NCBI GenBank assembly: GCA_037951165.1 | Contig: JBBDHG010000097.1 | Coordinates: forward strand, 580,001 to 644,000 | Length of the DNA stretch: 64,000 nt | Direction of reading: 5' to 3' | Source of the DNA: Lophius americanus | Taxonomy: Eukaryota; Chordata; Actinopteri; Lophiiformes; Lophiidae | Shown here: piece by piece, positions 22,275-32,535 of the stretch | How the letters are laid out: every line of letters starts with the position of its first letter | How positions within the stretch are numbered: the stretch's first letter is position 1 | Notes under the pieces: model-generated | What the model saw: the letters and a program-made list of their open reading frames with translations, nothing else | Database searches by the model: none | What the model was told of the DNA's origin: nothing | Program-made: the position numbers and the translations under genes

Positions 22275-23470
22275 TGAAGAAGGCCTATACCATCATTCCT
22301 GAGAGAAAGGGCATATCCCTGAAAAGTCCCTAATTCCCCGCATTGTATAGGCTCCTCAAATTTAATGTGATGTTAAGTCTGAAATGCATGTTTTTCTTTA
22401 AGAAAGCTTTAACTTTTGGGTAAAATGGGAACTTTTAAAGTAAAATATCATATAAGATAGATATCCTTGAGAGGATTGATATGCGTCAAAAAGTTGAACA
22501 AAAAATTGACCCATTAAGAGGTGAACAATTAGGACTTAGATATAGATCTCTCTCTCTCTCTCTCTCGCTCTCTCGCTCTCTCTCGCTCTCTCGCTCTCTC
22601 GCTCTCTCGCTCTCTCTCGCTCTCTCGCTCTCTCTCACTCTCTCTCTCTCTCTCTCTCTCTCAAGAAATGTAATACTGACGTTTCCCAAAATCAACCCAG
22701 TTCTCCCTCGGAATAGGGACAATGTTTCTTTTAGTTAAAAAGATCCCTTTAGTGAGTAAAATGTGATATTACAACAAGATAGATCTCCTTGGGTTGATTA
22801 CTATGCACCAAATTCCGACTATATCGAACTAATGCTTAGGAAATTATGTCCAAAAACCAGTGTTTTGTGAAAAACTCCCGTCAAGTGGGTTAATTATGAA
22901 TTATTGGAGTAAAACACAATGTATACAAGATAGATCTCTGTGACTCGATTAATATGCACCAAATTTGGACTGAATGTGAGCAATGGTTGAGAAACTATGG
23001 GAGCAAAAACTTTCAGAGATAAAGCTCCCTGTAGTTTCAGAACTATACAACAGACCTTTCCTGAAATCAACCCAGTTCTTCCTAACATTGAATTCTATTT
23101 AGATATACAATTTGAAAACGATCCTTCAAATGTTTTTTGAGTTATGTCCGGAAAACAGTGTTTTGAACATGAATTACTAGAATTAAATATGATATTTACA
23201 AGATAGATCTCCTTGAATTGATTCATATGAACCAGATCTGCACCAAATTGCACCCACGGTTGACATATCATGGCCTGACCATTTTGGAGACAAAGCTCCC
23301 CCTAGCGTCAGACATATACAACCGAAATTTCCCAAAAGCACTCTATACAAATATGTCTATAATGTATATGGGTAGAAAATCTTAAAATGATCCATGGTAC
23401 GGTTTTTACAGTTACAGTGTTAACGTGAAGGATCTGCGGCTGCGATAACGATTCATTAATATTCCCAGCT
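22275..23470 (+). mobile_element. Monomer-built repeat element, copy 4 (several monomers)
   Basis: The head GAAGGCCTATACCATCATTC continues to CCGCATTGTATAGGCTCC near 22350. Monomer heads (ACAAGATAGATCTC type) lie at 22452, 22774, 22925 and 23198. The last two are 273 bp apart, and the 22774 monomer is cut to about 151 bp. Monomer middles (AGATAAAGCTCCCTGTAG type) lie near 23014 and 23279. The tail GTTAACGTGAAGGATCTGCG and GCTGCGATAACGATTCATTA lie near 23420-23455. A (TC)n block at 22546-22663 sits inside the first monomer. It adjoins the LINE at 21165-22265. Confidence 0.65.
22546..22663. repeat. (TC)n microsatellite with regular G interruptions
   Basis: CTCTCGCTCTCT-type units alternate with pure TC runs over about 118 bp. 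Open frames on both strands (Ser-Leu and Glu-Arg runs) are artefacts of this tract. Confidence 0.9.
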
Positions 23471-23879
23471 TGGGGATGTATTTGTGCAAGACTAGTGGAA
23501 TGGAGATCCACTCACATTTGTTATTGAGCGTTTAGTTGATTAATTAATCATGTATGCTCATGAATCAATAAAGGCTCAATAAAAGTCTAATATAAATATT
23601 GCAAAGCTAAGGCAAAGAATTTAATTTATTTCAGTTCATCTTAAATAAACAAAAAGACAAAATGACAAGGGTAAAACTTATGAATTTTCAATAATCAACC
23701 GAAAGGGTGTAGGCTGAAGCTAAAGCTTTTTAACACCTTACCTTACGAGACATAAATATCAGTAAATCAGGTTAATGGCAACAACAGGCACAGATTATCA
23801 ATATTATAATTTCGGCTGTTACTAGTATTGTCACATTAGTTTTAATTTTCCATTGTATTTTACATAATTAAGTTGGTCT
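23471..23879. other. Unassigned AT-rich sequence
   Basis: No gene or repeat can be supported. Confidence 0.3.
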
Positions 23880-24470
23880 TACAAGGTTTGTTGAGCCTAT
23901 TCGGAGTATTAAATGTTTTAACATTTTCAGAAAAGTCATTCCACAGTTTCACACCTCTGACTGACAGACTATGATTTTTAACATTTGTTCATATCTTAGG
24001 TTTTTCAAATATGTATGTTCCTCTCAGATTGTATTTGCTGTCATTTTGAACAACATCTGGATACTTTGTTGTAACGCCCCATTTTTAGCTTTGTACATAA
24101 TTTGTATTGTGTTATAATCTAATAATTCTTTGAATTACAGTATATTTAACTGTCTCAAAAGTGGAATAGTTGGTTCCCGATAGGGTTTTTTGTTTACCTT
24201 TTGTATGGCTTTCTTTTGCAGTAAGAACTTAAATGTTTTATATGTGTTTCTCCATACCTCTAGACAATAAGTCATGTATTGGACCATTTCTGATGAGCAT
24301 AATCTGTACAATGAGTTGTTTTAAATGCTCCCCACTACAAAATATAGTTAAATAATTAAAATAATATACACTTCAATGATTTTGTAACTAAGCATTTGTC
24401 ATTAATGTACAAAATGAACAGCTAAGGTCCAAGTACTGAGCCCTGTGGCACCTCACACATAACATTTAAT
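23880..24470 (-). pseudogene. CR1-like LINE reverse transcriptase fragment, internally deleted
   Basis: Reading leftwards from about 24470, the minus strand gives the RT palm motif EVPQGSVLGP, then a stop, then LFILYINDKCLVTKS. After a deletion that removes the YADD region it continues with a C-terminal segment. Recognisable parts are MTYCLEVWRNTYKTFKFLLQ near 24250, KKAIQKVNKKPYREPTIPLL near 24180, and a stretch ending in LRIGSTNLVRPT near 23890. Multiple stops and frame changes are present. It is a different LINE family from the L2-type copies elsewhere in the window. Its right end abuts the Tc1-like segment. Confidence 0.7.
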
Positions 24471-24474
24471 AGGC

Positions 24475-24818
24475 AGCAGAATGTTCTCCACTGCCTCTCC
24501 AGATTCTCTCACGTCCGCACATGTGCTCAGTGTGAACCTGCTCTCATCTTTGAAGAGAACAGGGCGCCAAGGCCGAATCTGCAAATTCTGATGTTCTCTG
24601 GTAAATGGCAATCGGGATGCAAGGGGCCGGGCTTTGAGCACTGGCCCTCCTTGTGGACGGCGGGACCTCATGCCACCCCCATGGAGTCTGTTTCTGACAG
24701 TTTGGGCAGAAACATGCACAACAGTGGCCTGTTGGTCATTTTGTAAGGTTCTGGCAGTGCTTCTCCTGTTTCTCCTTGCACAAATGAGCCGATAGTGGTC
24801 CTGCTGCTGGGTTGTTGC
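24475..24818 (-). pseudogene. Tc1-type transposase fragment
   Basis: Tc1/mariner transposases cut and paste DNA at TA sites. The minus strand carries, from 24818 leftwards, ICARRNRRSTARTLQND and then VHVSAQTVRNRLHGGGMRSR, the helix-turn-helix DNA-binding region. Then come FTREHQNLQIRPWRPVLFKD and ESRFTLSTC, which include the first catalytic aspartate context (FKDESRF). The frame is broken near 24730 and the whole C-terminal half, with the other catalytic acidic residues, is missing. Confidence 0.85.
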
Positions 24819-24955
24819 CGGTGAAATTGATTCACAATTATTATTGCTTACTGACTGAACAGGTTGTATCCCGTAGGAATGATTGACCTGGAGTTACACT
24901 GTTTGGATTACTTGTTCCCTTTTTTTTTTGAGTAGTGGTATATTCGGTCCAGTTG
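24819..24955 (+). mobile_element. Tc1-type transposon 3' end, in opposite orientation to its transposase
   Basis: GGTGAAATTGATTCACAATT, then GATTGACCTGGAGTTACACT, then TTCCCTTTTTTTTTTGAGTA resembles the non-coding 3' end of fish Tc1-type elements read on the plus strand. The neighbouring transposase fragment reads on the minus strand, so the two parts are inverted relative to each other. Confidence 0.55.
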
Positions 24956-25605
24956 TCTTTTTAGACTTGTTAATCATGGAGCCTACATAACCTCTTAAAG
25001 GAAGCTCGAATTGATGTACACATGACTTTGAATCTTGTTTCAGAAATGTTCGGGACATTATGGATCATACAATAGGATGAAATAGACAGCAAGTTAAAAA
25101 CTATACAATTTCCCTCAGATTTGATATACTATTAGACTCAGTCTAATATTCGTTGTTGTTGGCTTGAACACTATTATGATGATTATTAAATTAAAAATAA
25201 TTTTATACAATCTTGTAGGAGGTGATGACATCATCTGATAAAAAACACCTCCTTGTTTTTTATTAGAGAACAAGCAATAGAGAGGCAAGTGAAAAAGTTG
25301 AAGGCAAAGATGATCGTCTAAATGGGATGATGGAGAGCATCGCAGAGATGACAAGTTTTCTGCTCCACGCAGACAACTAGGGCACTTCATGATTGTCTGA
25401 TTGCATCCACCCTTGGACAACATCCTGTATCAGACAGCAAACACAGTTTTTGTGTCAAAGTGTGTAATTGGGTCCTACTTCAATAATAATAACATGATTG
25501 GAGAAATAAAGAAGCTTTGCGAGCACAAACTGCAAAACCATGAAATTTGTAAAGGCTCTTAATCCTTCAACCAGCAGTTTTTCGAAAGGAGGTTGTCCTC
25601 ATACT
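24956..25605. other. Unassigned sequence
   Basis: A 102-codon minus-strand frame at 25115-25423 shows no domain I recognise. No other feature can be supported. Confidence 0.3.
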
Positions 25606-25927
25606 GGTAAATGTTAAATGGACTGAACTTATATAGCACTTTTCTAGTCTGCTTGACTACTCAAAGTGATTTACAATGCGAGCCATCGTTCACCCATTCA
25701 CACAAACATTAACACAGTGATGATAGAGGCTGTCATGCAAGGAACCAAATGCTCATTAGGACTAGTAACCAGTCACACCATCATTCACACACCAAAGGAA
25801 CAGCCATTGGGAGCAACTTGGGGTTCAGTATCTTGCTCAAGGATACTTCGCCATGCGGACTGCAGGGACCAGGGATCGAACGGCCGACCTTCAGATAATT
25901 GGCAGACCGTTCTACCAACAGTTGGCC
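25606..25927 (-). mobile_element. tRNA-headed SINE family A, full length
   Basis: This is a short interspersed element that would be transcribed by RNA polymerase III and copied by a LINE reverse transcriptase. On the minus strand it starts near 25927 with an A box in CCAACTGTTGGTAGAACGGT (25906-25925) and a B box in GGCCGTTCGATCCCTGG (25870-25886). The body contains GCAAGATACTGAACCCC and TGTGTGAATGATGGTGTGAC. The 3' end reads AAAGTGCTATATAAGTTCAGTCC-like sequence and a CATTTAACATTTACC tail at 25606. The plus-strand copy at 44112-44426 has the same architecture. Confidence 0.85.
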
Positions 25928-26019
25928 AATGCCTACGAATGAAGTATTGAAGATCTTATTTATGGTGACACCAGGTGATAGAGTACTACAAATGAATGAA
26001 AAAGAGAATATATACATAT

Positions 26020-26110
26020 ATTAGAGCTAGATGATTAATTTAATCACATTTGACAATCGCGATGTCAGCCCGTGCAATTGCATGATGGCAAAAGGTTGTG
26101 ATTTAAAGAC
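26020..26110 (+). repeat. Degenerate dispersed repeat end
   Basis: AGAGCTAGATGATTAATTTA followed by AATCGCGATGTCAGCCCGTG resembles the end of a dispersed fish element with an AATCGCGAT-type core. A related end, GATTGTGGATTAATCGTGCC then GCTCTAG, lies at 57539-57565 in the opposite sense. The family is unknown to me. Confidence 0.35.
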
Positions 26111-28066
26111 ATAAACTTGTGTGAGAGAAAGTGACTACCTATTCTTTGTTTGTGTGCAGTCTGCTCATTGTCTTTGCCTACAATAAAGAAATGGTTTATG
26201 TGATACCAATGAGTCTTTTGACTTAGACGACTGGTGGTGAACCTGGGGTACTTCAGGAAGCTTAGGGGAGACAACGAGTTGGTTAAGCCTTAGACGAGTG
26301 ACTCTCTTGGTTTTCCGTTCAAGAAAGTGGGATACGTTAAGCTCTGAGTAAGTTACCACAGTAAAGCCTTTTGCCCTATACCACAGTGCTCTGTTAAGCA
26401 AACTTAACAAATATCTGATGATGCCTTTGGACGCATCTCCAGTGATGTTCCCCTAAATCATCGGGTGTTTCAGGTCTTTCAATATCATAACCCTTCCTCC
26501 ATTTGAATAAGTCAAGGCTGATCAGACCCCAGCTTGTGTCCAGATAGCTATCTACAACTCCTATACAGCTCTCCTCTCTTGAGCCGTAGCCATCTGCAGC
26601 CCTCTCTGTCTCTGTGGTACAGCTTTTGACTTCCTTTCTCCCCAAAGAATGGACTGCAAAGCCCTTCAATCCTACCTCCACTTTTAAACACCTTGCTTTT
26701 TAATTTCTAATTTATTTAGTATTTTTGCCTAAAAAAATCAGTGGCAATATGTGATCACAGATATTTGGAGAATTTATGATGAAGTATGGCAAAAAACAAT
26801 TTAACAGGAGCAGAAAATTATTTTAATGTATAATATTTTCTGGCAGTTTCATTCATGTCCTCAAACAGGATGCGAGTATATCGTGATGGAGGGGTTCAAG
26901 TGCCGGTAATTCAAATTTTCATAAAATATGTTCAAAAAGTGTCTCCAACTGTCAAATTTGAAAAAAATCGTACTTTAAATGTGAATATCAAACGTCTTAG
27001 CCCTCAGTGGATATCCATAGGCATGTACTCAGGAACCTAAGGAAAGAGGATGGAGCAGTCCGTCATTAACTTGTGGGTCAAACGAGCAGCAGCAGATATT
27101 TATGTGATCAGTTTGTTAAGCTTTAGATGCACACATCTACCCATGTCTACTGGTATATACTCATGCTAGTGGGTGCAACTCTGGTACAGCAACACACACA
27201 GGGATTCCTGTGCTGCTTGCTGCCGGTGTAGCTGTGGGTGGGTTGCTGGTTAATCACTGTGCTAATGTCACTGAACTGATTGGTCACTCAGGTCATTTTG
27301 ATGTTTGGTAGGAAACCATTCGGCGAGATGATTAACCTATATGACTGAGTCCGTGTCTCGATTCATCTTACTATTTTAATGGAAAAATGCTTGTCGAGTC
27401 GAATATAAAATCATAAAAGCAGATTTTAATTTCTGCTGACATCACACCAAATTGTGCCATTTGTTCAAATTACTATAATTATTTTGTTTGTGGGTGTGAA
27501 CACTGGCAGAAAATGTTCCCATGCAATGTACGGACACCAACTAGAACTTTAGATGTGACACATCACATTCTTCATATAGAGATATATTTATGTATTTCAG
27601 ATTGGTTGCGTTTTAAATCTTACATTAGATTCTTTCTTATATCTTATTTCAAATATTATATTTCTTCAACATTTCACTGAATTTACGACACTGACTAATA
27701 CAACTCTTACGATACTGTCCTACTCCTTTTACAACTGCCAAGATAAGTTCTTGGACTATCCCTGCCTTAAGTCCTATTTGCCCAAGACTAAAATAAGGAC
27801 CTTATGTGATTTACAAATCACAAACAACGTCTGTGTTTCGTGTAGTGTATTCACACAGTGTAGAAAAAGACCCCAGTATTGTGACATATTTGACATTTTT
27901 TATCAGCCATTGGAGGCCTGCCTATTCAGTGTTGGGTTCCTATTGGATGTGGATCCTATGTGGCACTGAGACTGTCCGAGTTCCAAACCCTCCAGTTATT
28001 CCTTTAGCCGCCTCCTCAGAGATATATGTGGATCGCCTCGAAATTTGTGTCACACCAAACACCTCT
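26111..28066. other. Unassigned sequence
   Basis: Two adjoining minus-strand frames (26165-26410 and 26394-26681) are rich in charged residues, but I recognise no domain and no splice context. The frames at 27751-28072 are AT-rich and unconvincing. No mobile-element landmark is seen. Confidence 0.3.
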
Positions 28067-28071
28067 CTCTG

Positions 28072-28148
28072 ACAACTCTTAGCGGTGGATCACTCAACTC
28101 GTGGTTCATTGAAGAACACAGCTTTCTGTGAAAACAAATGTGAATTGG
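28072..28148 (+). pseudogene. 5.8S ribosomal RNA fragment (5' half)
   Basis: ACAACTCTTAGCGGTGGATC matches the invariant 5' end of eukaryotic 5.8S rRNA. The match goes on through ACTC, CTCGTG, GAAGAAC, CAGCT and ATGTGAATTG, in the correct order and spacing. Differences are mostly transitions, many at positions that are CpG in the rRNA, as expected for a decayed copy. It stops about halfway along the roughly 157-nt RNA. Neither ITS nor 18S/28S sequence is recognisable beside it, so this is a dispersed pseudogene and not an rDNA unit. Confidence 0.88.
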
Positions 28149-28469
28149 TTATTTATTTCATTTGCCATAATGTTTGAATTCATTACTTTAGGGAAGACTC
28201 AACACAATCCCTTTTATTTTTTAGGGGCTGTTTTCATCATCCTTCCGTACTAATTATTCCCCTGTTGAATCATCATTTACCATTTGACTCATTTACTTGT
28301 TTCATGGTATTTTACTTATTTAATTATTATTATTTTTTATATTATTATTATTATTTATTATTTATTATTTATTTAATTATTAGATTTTTGTTATCTATTA
28401 TGTGGCAGTATTGACATGTCAACTTTTCTTTTGATTACTATACCTGTACCTGATTGTCTCTTTATGCCA
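28149..28469. other. Unassigned AT-rich sequence with an ATT-rich tract
   Basis: The tract at about 28317-28385 is an imperfect ATT/TTA repeat. No gene can be supported. Confidence 0.4.
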
Positions 28470-28545
28470 AGATGCAGATTTGGTTGAGTCAAAACGCGTT
28501 GGAGTTATCCATGATTGAATAAAGGATTTTTAACTCAGGATAGCA
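28470..28545 (+). repeat. Dispersed repeat with AAACGCGTTGG core, plus orientation
   Basis: GGTTGAGTCAAAACGCGTTG then GATTGAATAAAGGATTTTTA is the better copy of the repeat seen in reverse at 722-800. Confidence 0.5.
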
Positions 28546-29757
28546 GTGTAGTTGTGAGCCCATTGCTTTTGCTTTGAGCAATGTCCTAACTTGACCACCA
28601 TTTTGTAACTGTGACGGCGACCTGCACTAGTTTGCAGAGGTATCATTATCGAGAACAAAGTTTGATAGACTTGTTCGTTTTTGACAGGTCCAGCGAGCAG
28701 AGACTCAAGTTCGCCTTCACTTTTCTTATTATTCTTATTAATATTTGCATGTGGACAAAAAGGCCAAACTGAAAAAAGGGCTTATTTTTTAAAGTTCCCA
28801 TTTACATTTGGATAATGCCTGAGAATGGGAGAAAAAAAATTGAGCTGGAGTTGGAGAACAATTAAATAGAGAGATTTAGGTACAAAAGAAGAGAAAAAAA
28901 AGGTTATACCACTAATTCATTCCCCTCCTCAAATCTACTGGCAATGCTAACTGTCTCCCTTCATCTCCCTCTCACTGTCCCTCCTCTTTCTCTTTCTCTT
29001 TATCTCACTGGCCTTTCTTTTGCGCTGATCAGAGAGAACAACAGAAAAACACTTTGCAATATTTTGGCAGGTGAGAAGAAGTGAGGCAGAAATAGAAGGA
29101 AACACACGGAGTGCAAAAGCAGGTTGGGAAATGAGTCGGAGAGAAAGGCAGACAAAAGGGATGGTCTGTTTGAATTTTCATTTCAAGAATAAACTGCGGC
29201 AGCCCTGGAGAGACAGGGATAGATGAAAAGACAGAGAGGCAGTCGAAAAAGACGACAGGTTAATCTCTCTCTTTCACTGACAGCAAGGCTCACCCACATA
29301 TACACATACATGCAACTCTGTATCGATGACTGCCCGTGGAATTGTTGCTATAATTCTGTCAAAACCAAAAACACCTGCGGTAACAAAGCTGTGTGTTGGA
29401 GATAGTAGAACAATTCATTTCTGAACGGAAAATCTCTCTTCTCTGTACAAGGCACAGTAACCCAGTGAGTACAATCTTACAAAATGATATTTTCATGAAA
29501 TTCACCCTGATGTTATTTTCCTCTCATTGCATCCGGACACCAACGTATGTGTTTTTTTTTCTCAATCAAATTACAAATGCAGTATTTATAATGTCAAGAA
29601 AAGTCAAATAAGTGTTTTGTGGGGGAATAGTTGTCTTATTGTGGTTTTTCGGATCCTGTTGTCGGATCCTGCCTGGCAACTATTATTATTAAATTATTAC
29701 ATGTAGATGCCCATTTTCAAAGTAATGCAATCTTCCCAAGTAGTTGCGTATACAACT
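28546..29757. other. Unassigned sequence
   Basis: Purine-rich and pyrimidine-rich stretches occur at 28830-29000 and 29220-29280. Short frames at 29223-29611 have no support. A doubled GTCGGATCCTG-like motif lies at 29649-29671, just left of the satellite. Confidence 0.3.
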
Positions 29758-32535
29758 GAGGTCTACAAAAAACAGGTCTATTAAGCAAAGGTTTACACAA
29801 GACAGGTCTATACAGCAAAGATCTAAAAACCGCAGGTCTATACAGCCAGGTTTACACAACACAGGTCTATAAAGCAAAAGATTTACAACACACAGGTCTC
29901 CACAGCCAAAGTCTAAACAGCAAAGGTCTATTCAGCACAGGTCTATAAAGCGTATATCTACACAGACCTACACAGGTCTATACAGCACATATCTACACAG
30001 CACAGGTCTAAACAACACAGGTCTACAAAGCAAAGGCCTATTCATCATGGGTTTAAACAACAAAGGTCTACGGAGCACAGGTCTAAACAACACAGGTCTA
30101 CACAGCACAGATCCACACAGCTCAGGTCTACACAGTATAGGTCTATACATCACAGATCGACACAGCACATGTTTACGCAGCACAGGTCATTACAGTAAAG
30201 GGCTACACAGAGTAATTCTATACAGCACAAGTGTATTTAGCAGAGATACACACAGGACCGGTCTACATAACACAGGTCTATATGGCACAAATCTACTCAG
30301 AACAGGTCTATACAGCACAGATTGACACAGCACAGGTGTACACAGCCAAGGTATACTCAGCACAGTTCCATACAGCAAAGGTTTACACAACGCAGGTCTA
30401 TACAGCACATGTTTACATGGACCAAGTCTACACAAAACAGGTCTATATAGCACAAATCTACTCAGAACAGGTCTATACAGCACAGATCGACACAGCACAG
30501 ATCGACACAGCCCAGGTATACACAACACAGGTCCATTAAGGAAAGGTTAACACAACGCAGGTCTATACAGCACAGGTTTACGCGGACCAAGTCTACACAA
30601 GACAGGTCTAAACAGCTCATGTATACACAACAAAGTTATAAACAGCAATGGTCCACACAACACATCTCTAAAATCATAGGTCTATACAGCACAGGTCTAT
30701 ACAGCAAAGGTTCAGTTAACCGGTTGTTGTAGCTAAGATATAAACGTCAAAGGTCTAAAGAATGCAGGTCTACAAAGCACAAGTCTATACAAGACAGATC
30801 CACACAGAGAAGGTCTAAGCAACGCAGGTCTACACAGCAAATATCTATACAGCTCAGGTCAATGCTGTACATATCTACAGCACAGATCTAGACAAGCACA
30901 GGTCTGTAGAGCACAGGTCTGCACAGCACAGGTCAACAGAACATAAATCTATGGCGCACAGGTTTACACAACACAGGTCTACACAACACAGGTCTACAAA
31001 GCATAGGTCTATACAGCATTGTTCTATACAGCAAAGGTTTAGGCAAGACAGGTCTACACAGTAAAGGTATAAGCAATGCTGGTCTACACAGCACAGATCT
31101 ATACAGCTCAGGTATACAGAACAGGCCTACACAGTACAGGTCTAAACATCACAGCTCTACACAGCAGCTTTATACACAGCACATGTCTACACAGCACAGG
31201 TCCATACAGCACAGGTCCATACAGCACAGGTTTACACTGTAAAGGGCTACACAGCACATATCTACACGGCTCAGGTTAATATTGCAAAGGTCTAAAAGGC
31301 ACAGATATACAGAAAAGATAGGTCTATAAAGCAAAGGTCTAGACAACAGAGGACGTCCGGCAAATATCTATACTGTAACGGTCCACAAAAATACAGTTCT
31401 ACAAAGCGCAGGTCTATACAAGACAGGTCTACACAGCAAAGGTCTAAGCAACACAGGTCTACACAGCACAGATCCACACAGCTAAGGTTTATGCTGTACT
31501 CTCACACAGCATAGGTCTACACAGCAAAGGTCAGAGGATATGTCTATACAGCACAGATCATTATATCACAAGTCTAAACAGCACATATCAACACAGCACA
31601 GGTCTATATAGCATAGGTCTAAACTGCACAGGTCATTACAGCACAGGTCTTTACAGAGCAGGCCTATACACCACAACTCTATAAGCACATGTCAACACAG
31701 CACAGGCCTGTATTGCACTGGTCTGAACAGTGCAGGTCTACACATGACAGGTCTACACAAGGCAGATCTCTACAGTAATGATTTTTGTAGCACCAATCTA
31801 CACAGCTCAGGTAAGGTCTAAACACTGGTCAACAAAGCACAGGTATATACAGTACAGGTCTACACAGCAAAGGTCTAAGCAATGCAGTTCTATACAGCAC
31901 AGATCTACACTGCACATGTATACACAGCACAGGCCTATACAGCAAAGCTCTAAACAACACAGGTCTATAGCGCACAGGTCTATACAGACTATATCTACAC
32001 AGCACAGGTCTATGCAGCCCAAGTCTATACAGCACAGGTCTGAACACCACATATCCATATAGCACAGGTCTACACAGCACAAGCCTATACAACAAAGCTC
32101 TAAACAACACAGGTCTACAAAGCACAAGTCTATACAGCACAAGTCTATACACCACATATCCATATAGCGAAGGGCTATAAAGCACGAGTCTATACAGCAC
32201 ATGTGCACACAGCACAAATTCAAACAGCACAGGTCTACAAGGAGCAGGTTTGAACAGCAAGTATATAGAGCATAGTTCTACAAAACAAAGGTCTATGCAA
32301 AAAAAATTCTAATCAACTTAGGTCTATACAGTAGGGATCTACACAGCAATGGTATACACAGCCCAGGTTTACACAACACAGGTCTATACAACACAAGTCT
32401 ATACACTACATATCCATACAGCAAAGGTCTACACAGCGCAGGTTTACACAACATGGGTCTACACAGCATATATCTACATATCACAGGTCTATAGAGTACA
32501 GGTTTACACAGTTCAGGGTTATACAGGAGAGTTCT
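29758..32535. repeat. Large 15-bp minisatellite array
   Basis: A degenerate 15-bp unit, consensus about CACAGGTCTAYACAG, is reiterated for about 2.8 kb, roughly 185 units by length. Spacing between successive GGTCTA cores is usually 15, so the period holds across most of the array. Blocks are themselves duplicated: the GTCTATATGGCACAAATCTA block at 30276 recurs at 30441, 165 bp away (11 units), and the GCCTATACAGCAAAGCTCTA block at 31933 recurs at 32083, 150 bp away (10 units). Since the period is divisible by three, long frames with five-residue repeats occur on both strands. I do not consider them genes. One non-repeat interruption lies near 30710-30750. Confidence 0.95.

Noticed and set aside
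29758..32535. CRISPR-like array
   Set aside because: Fifteen-base units without unique spacers in an animal genome. It is a minisatellite.
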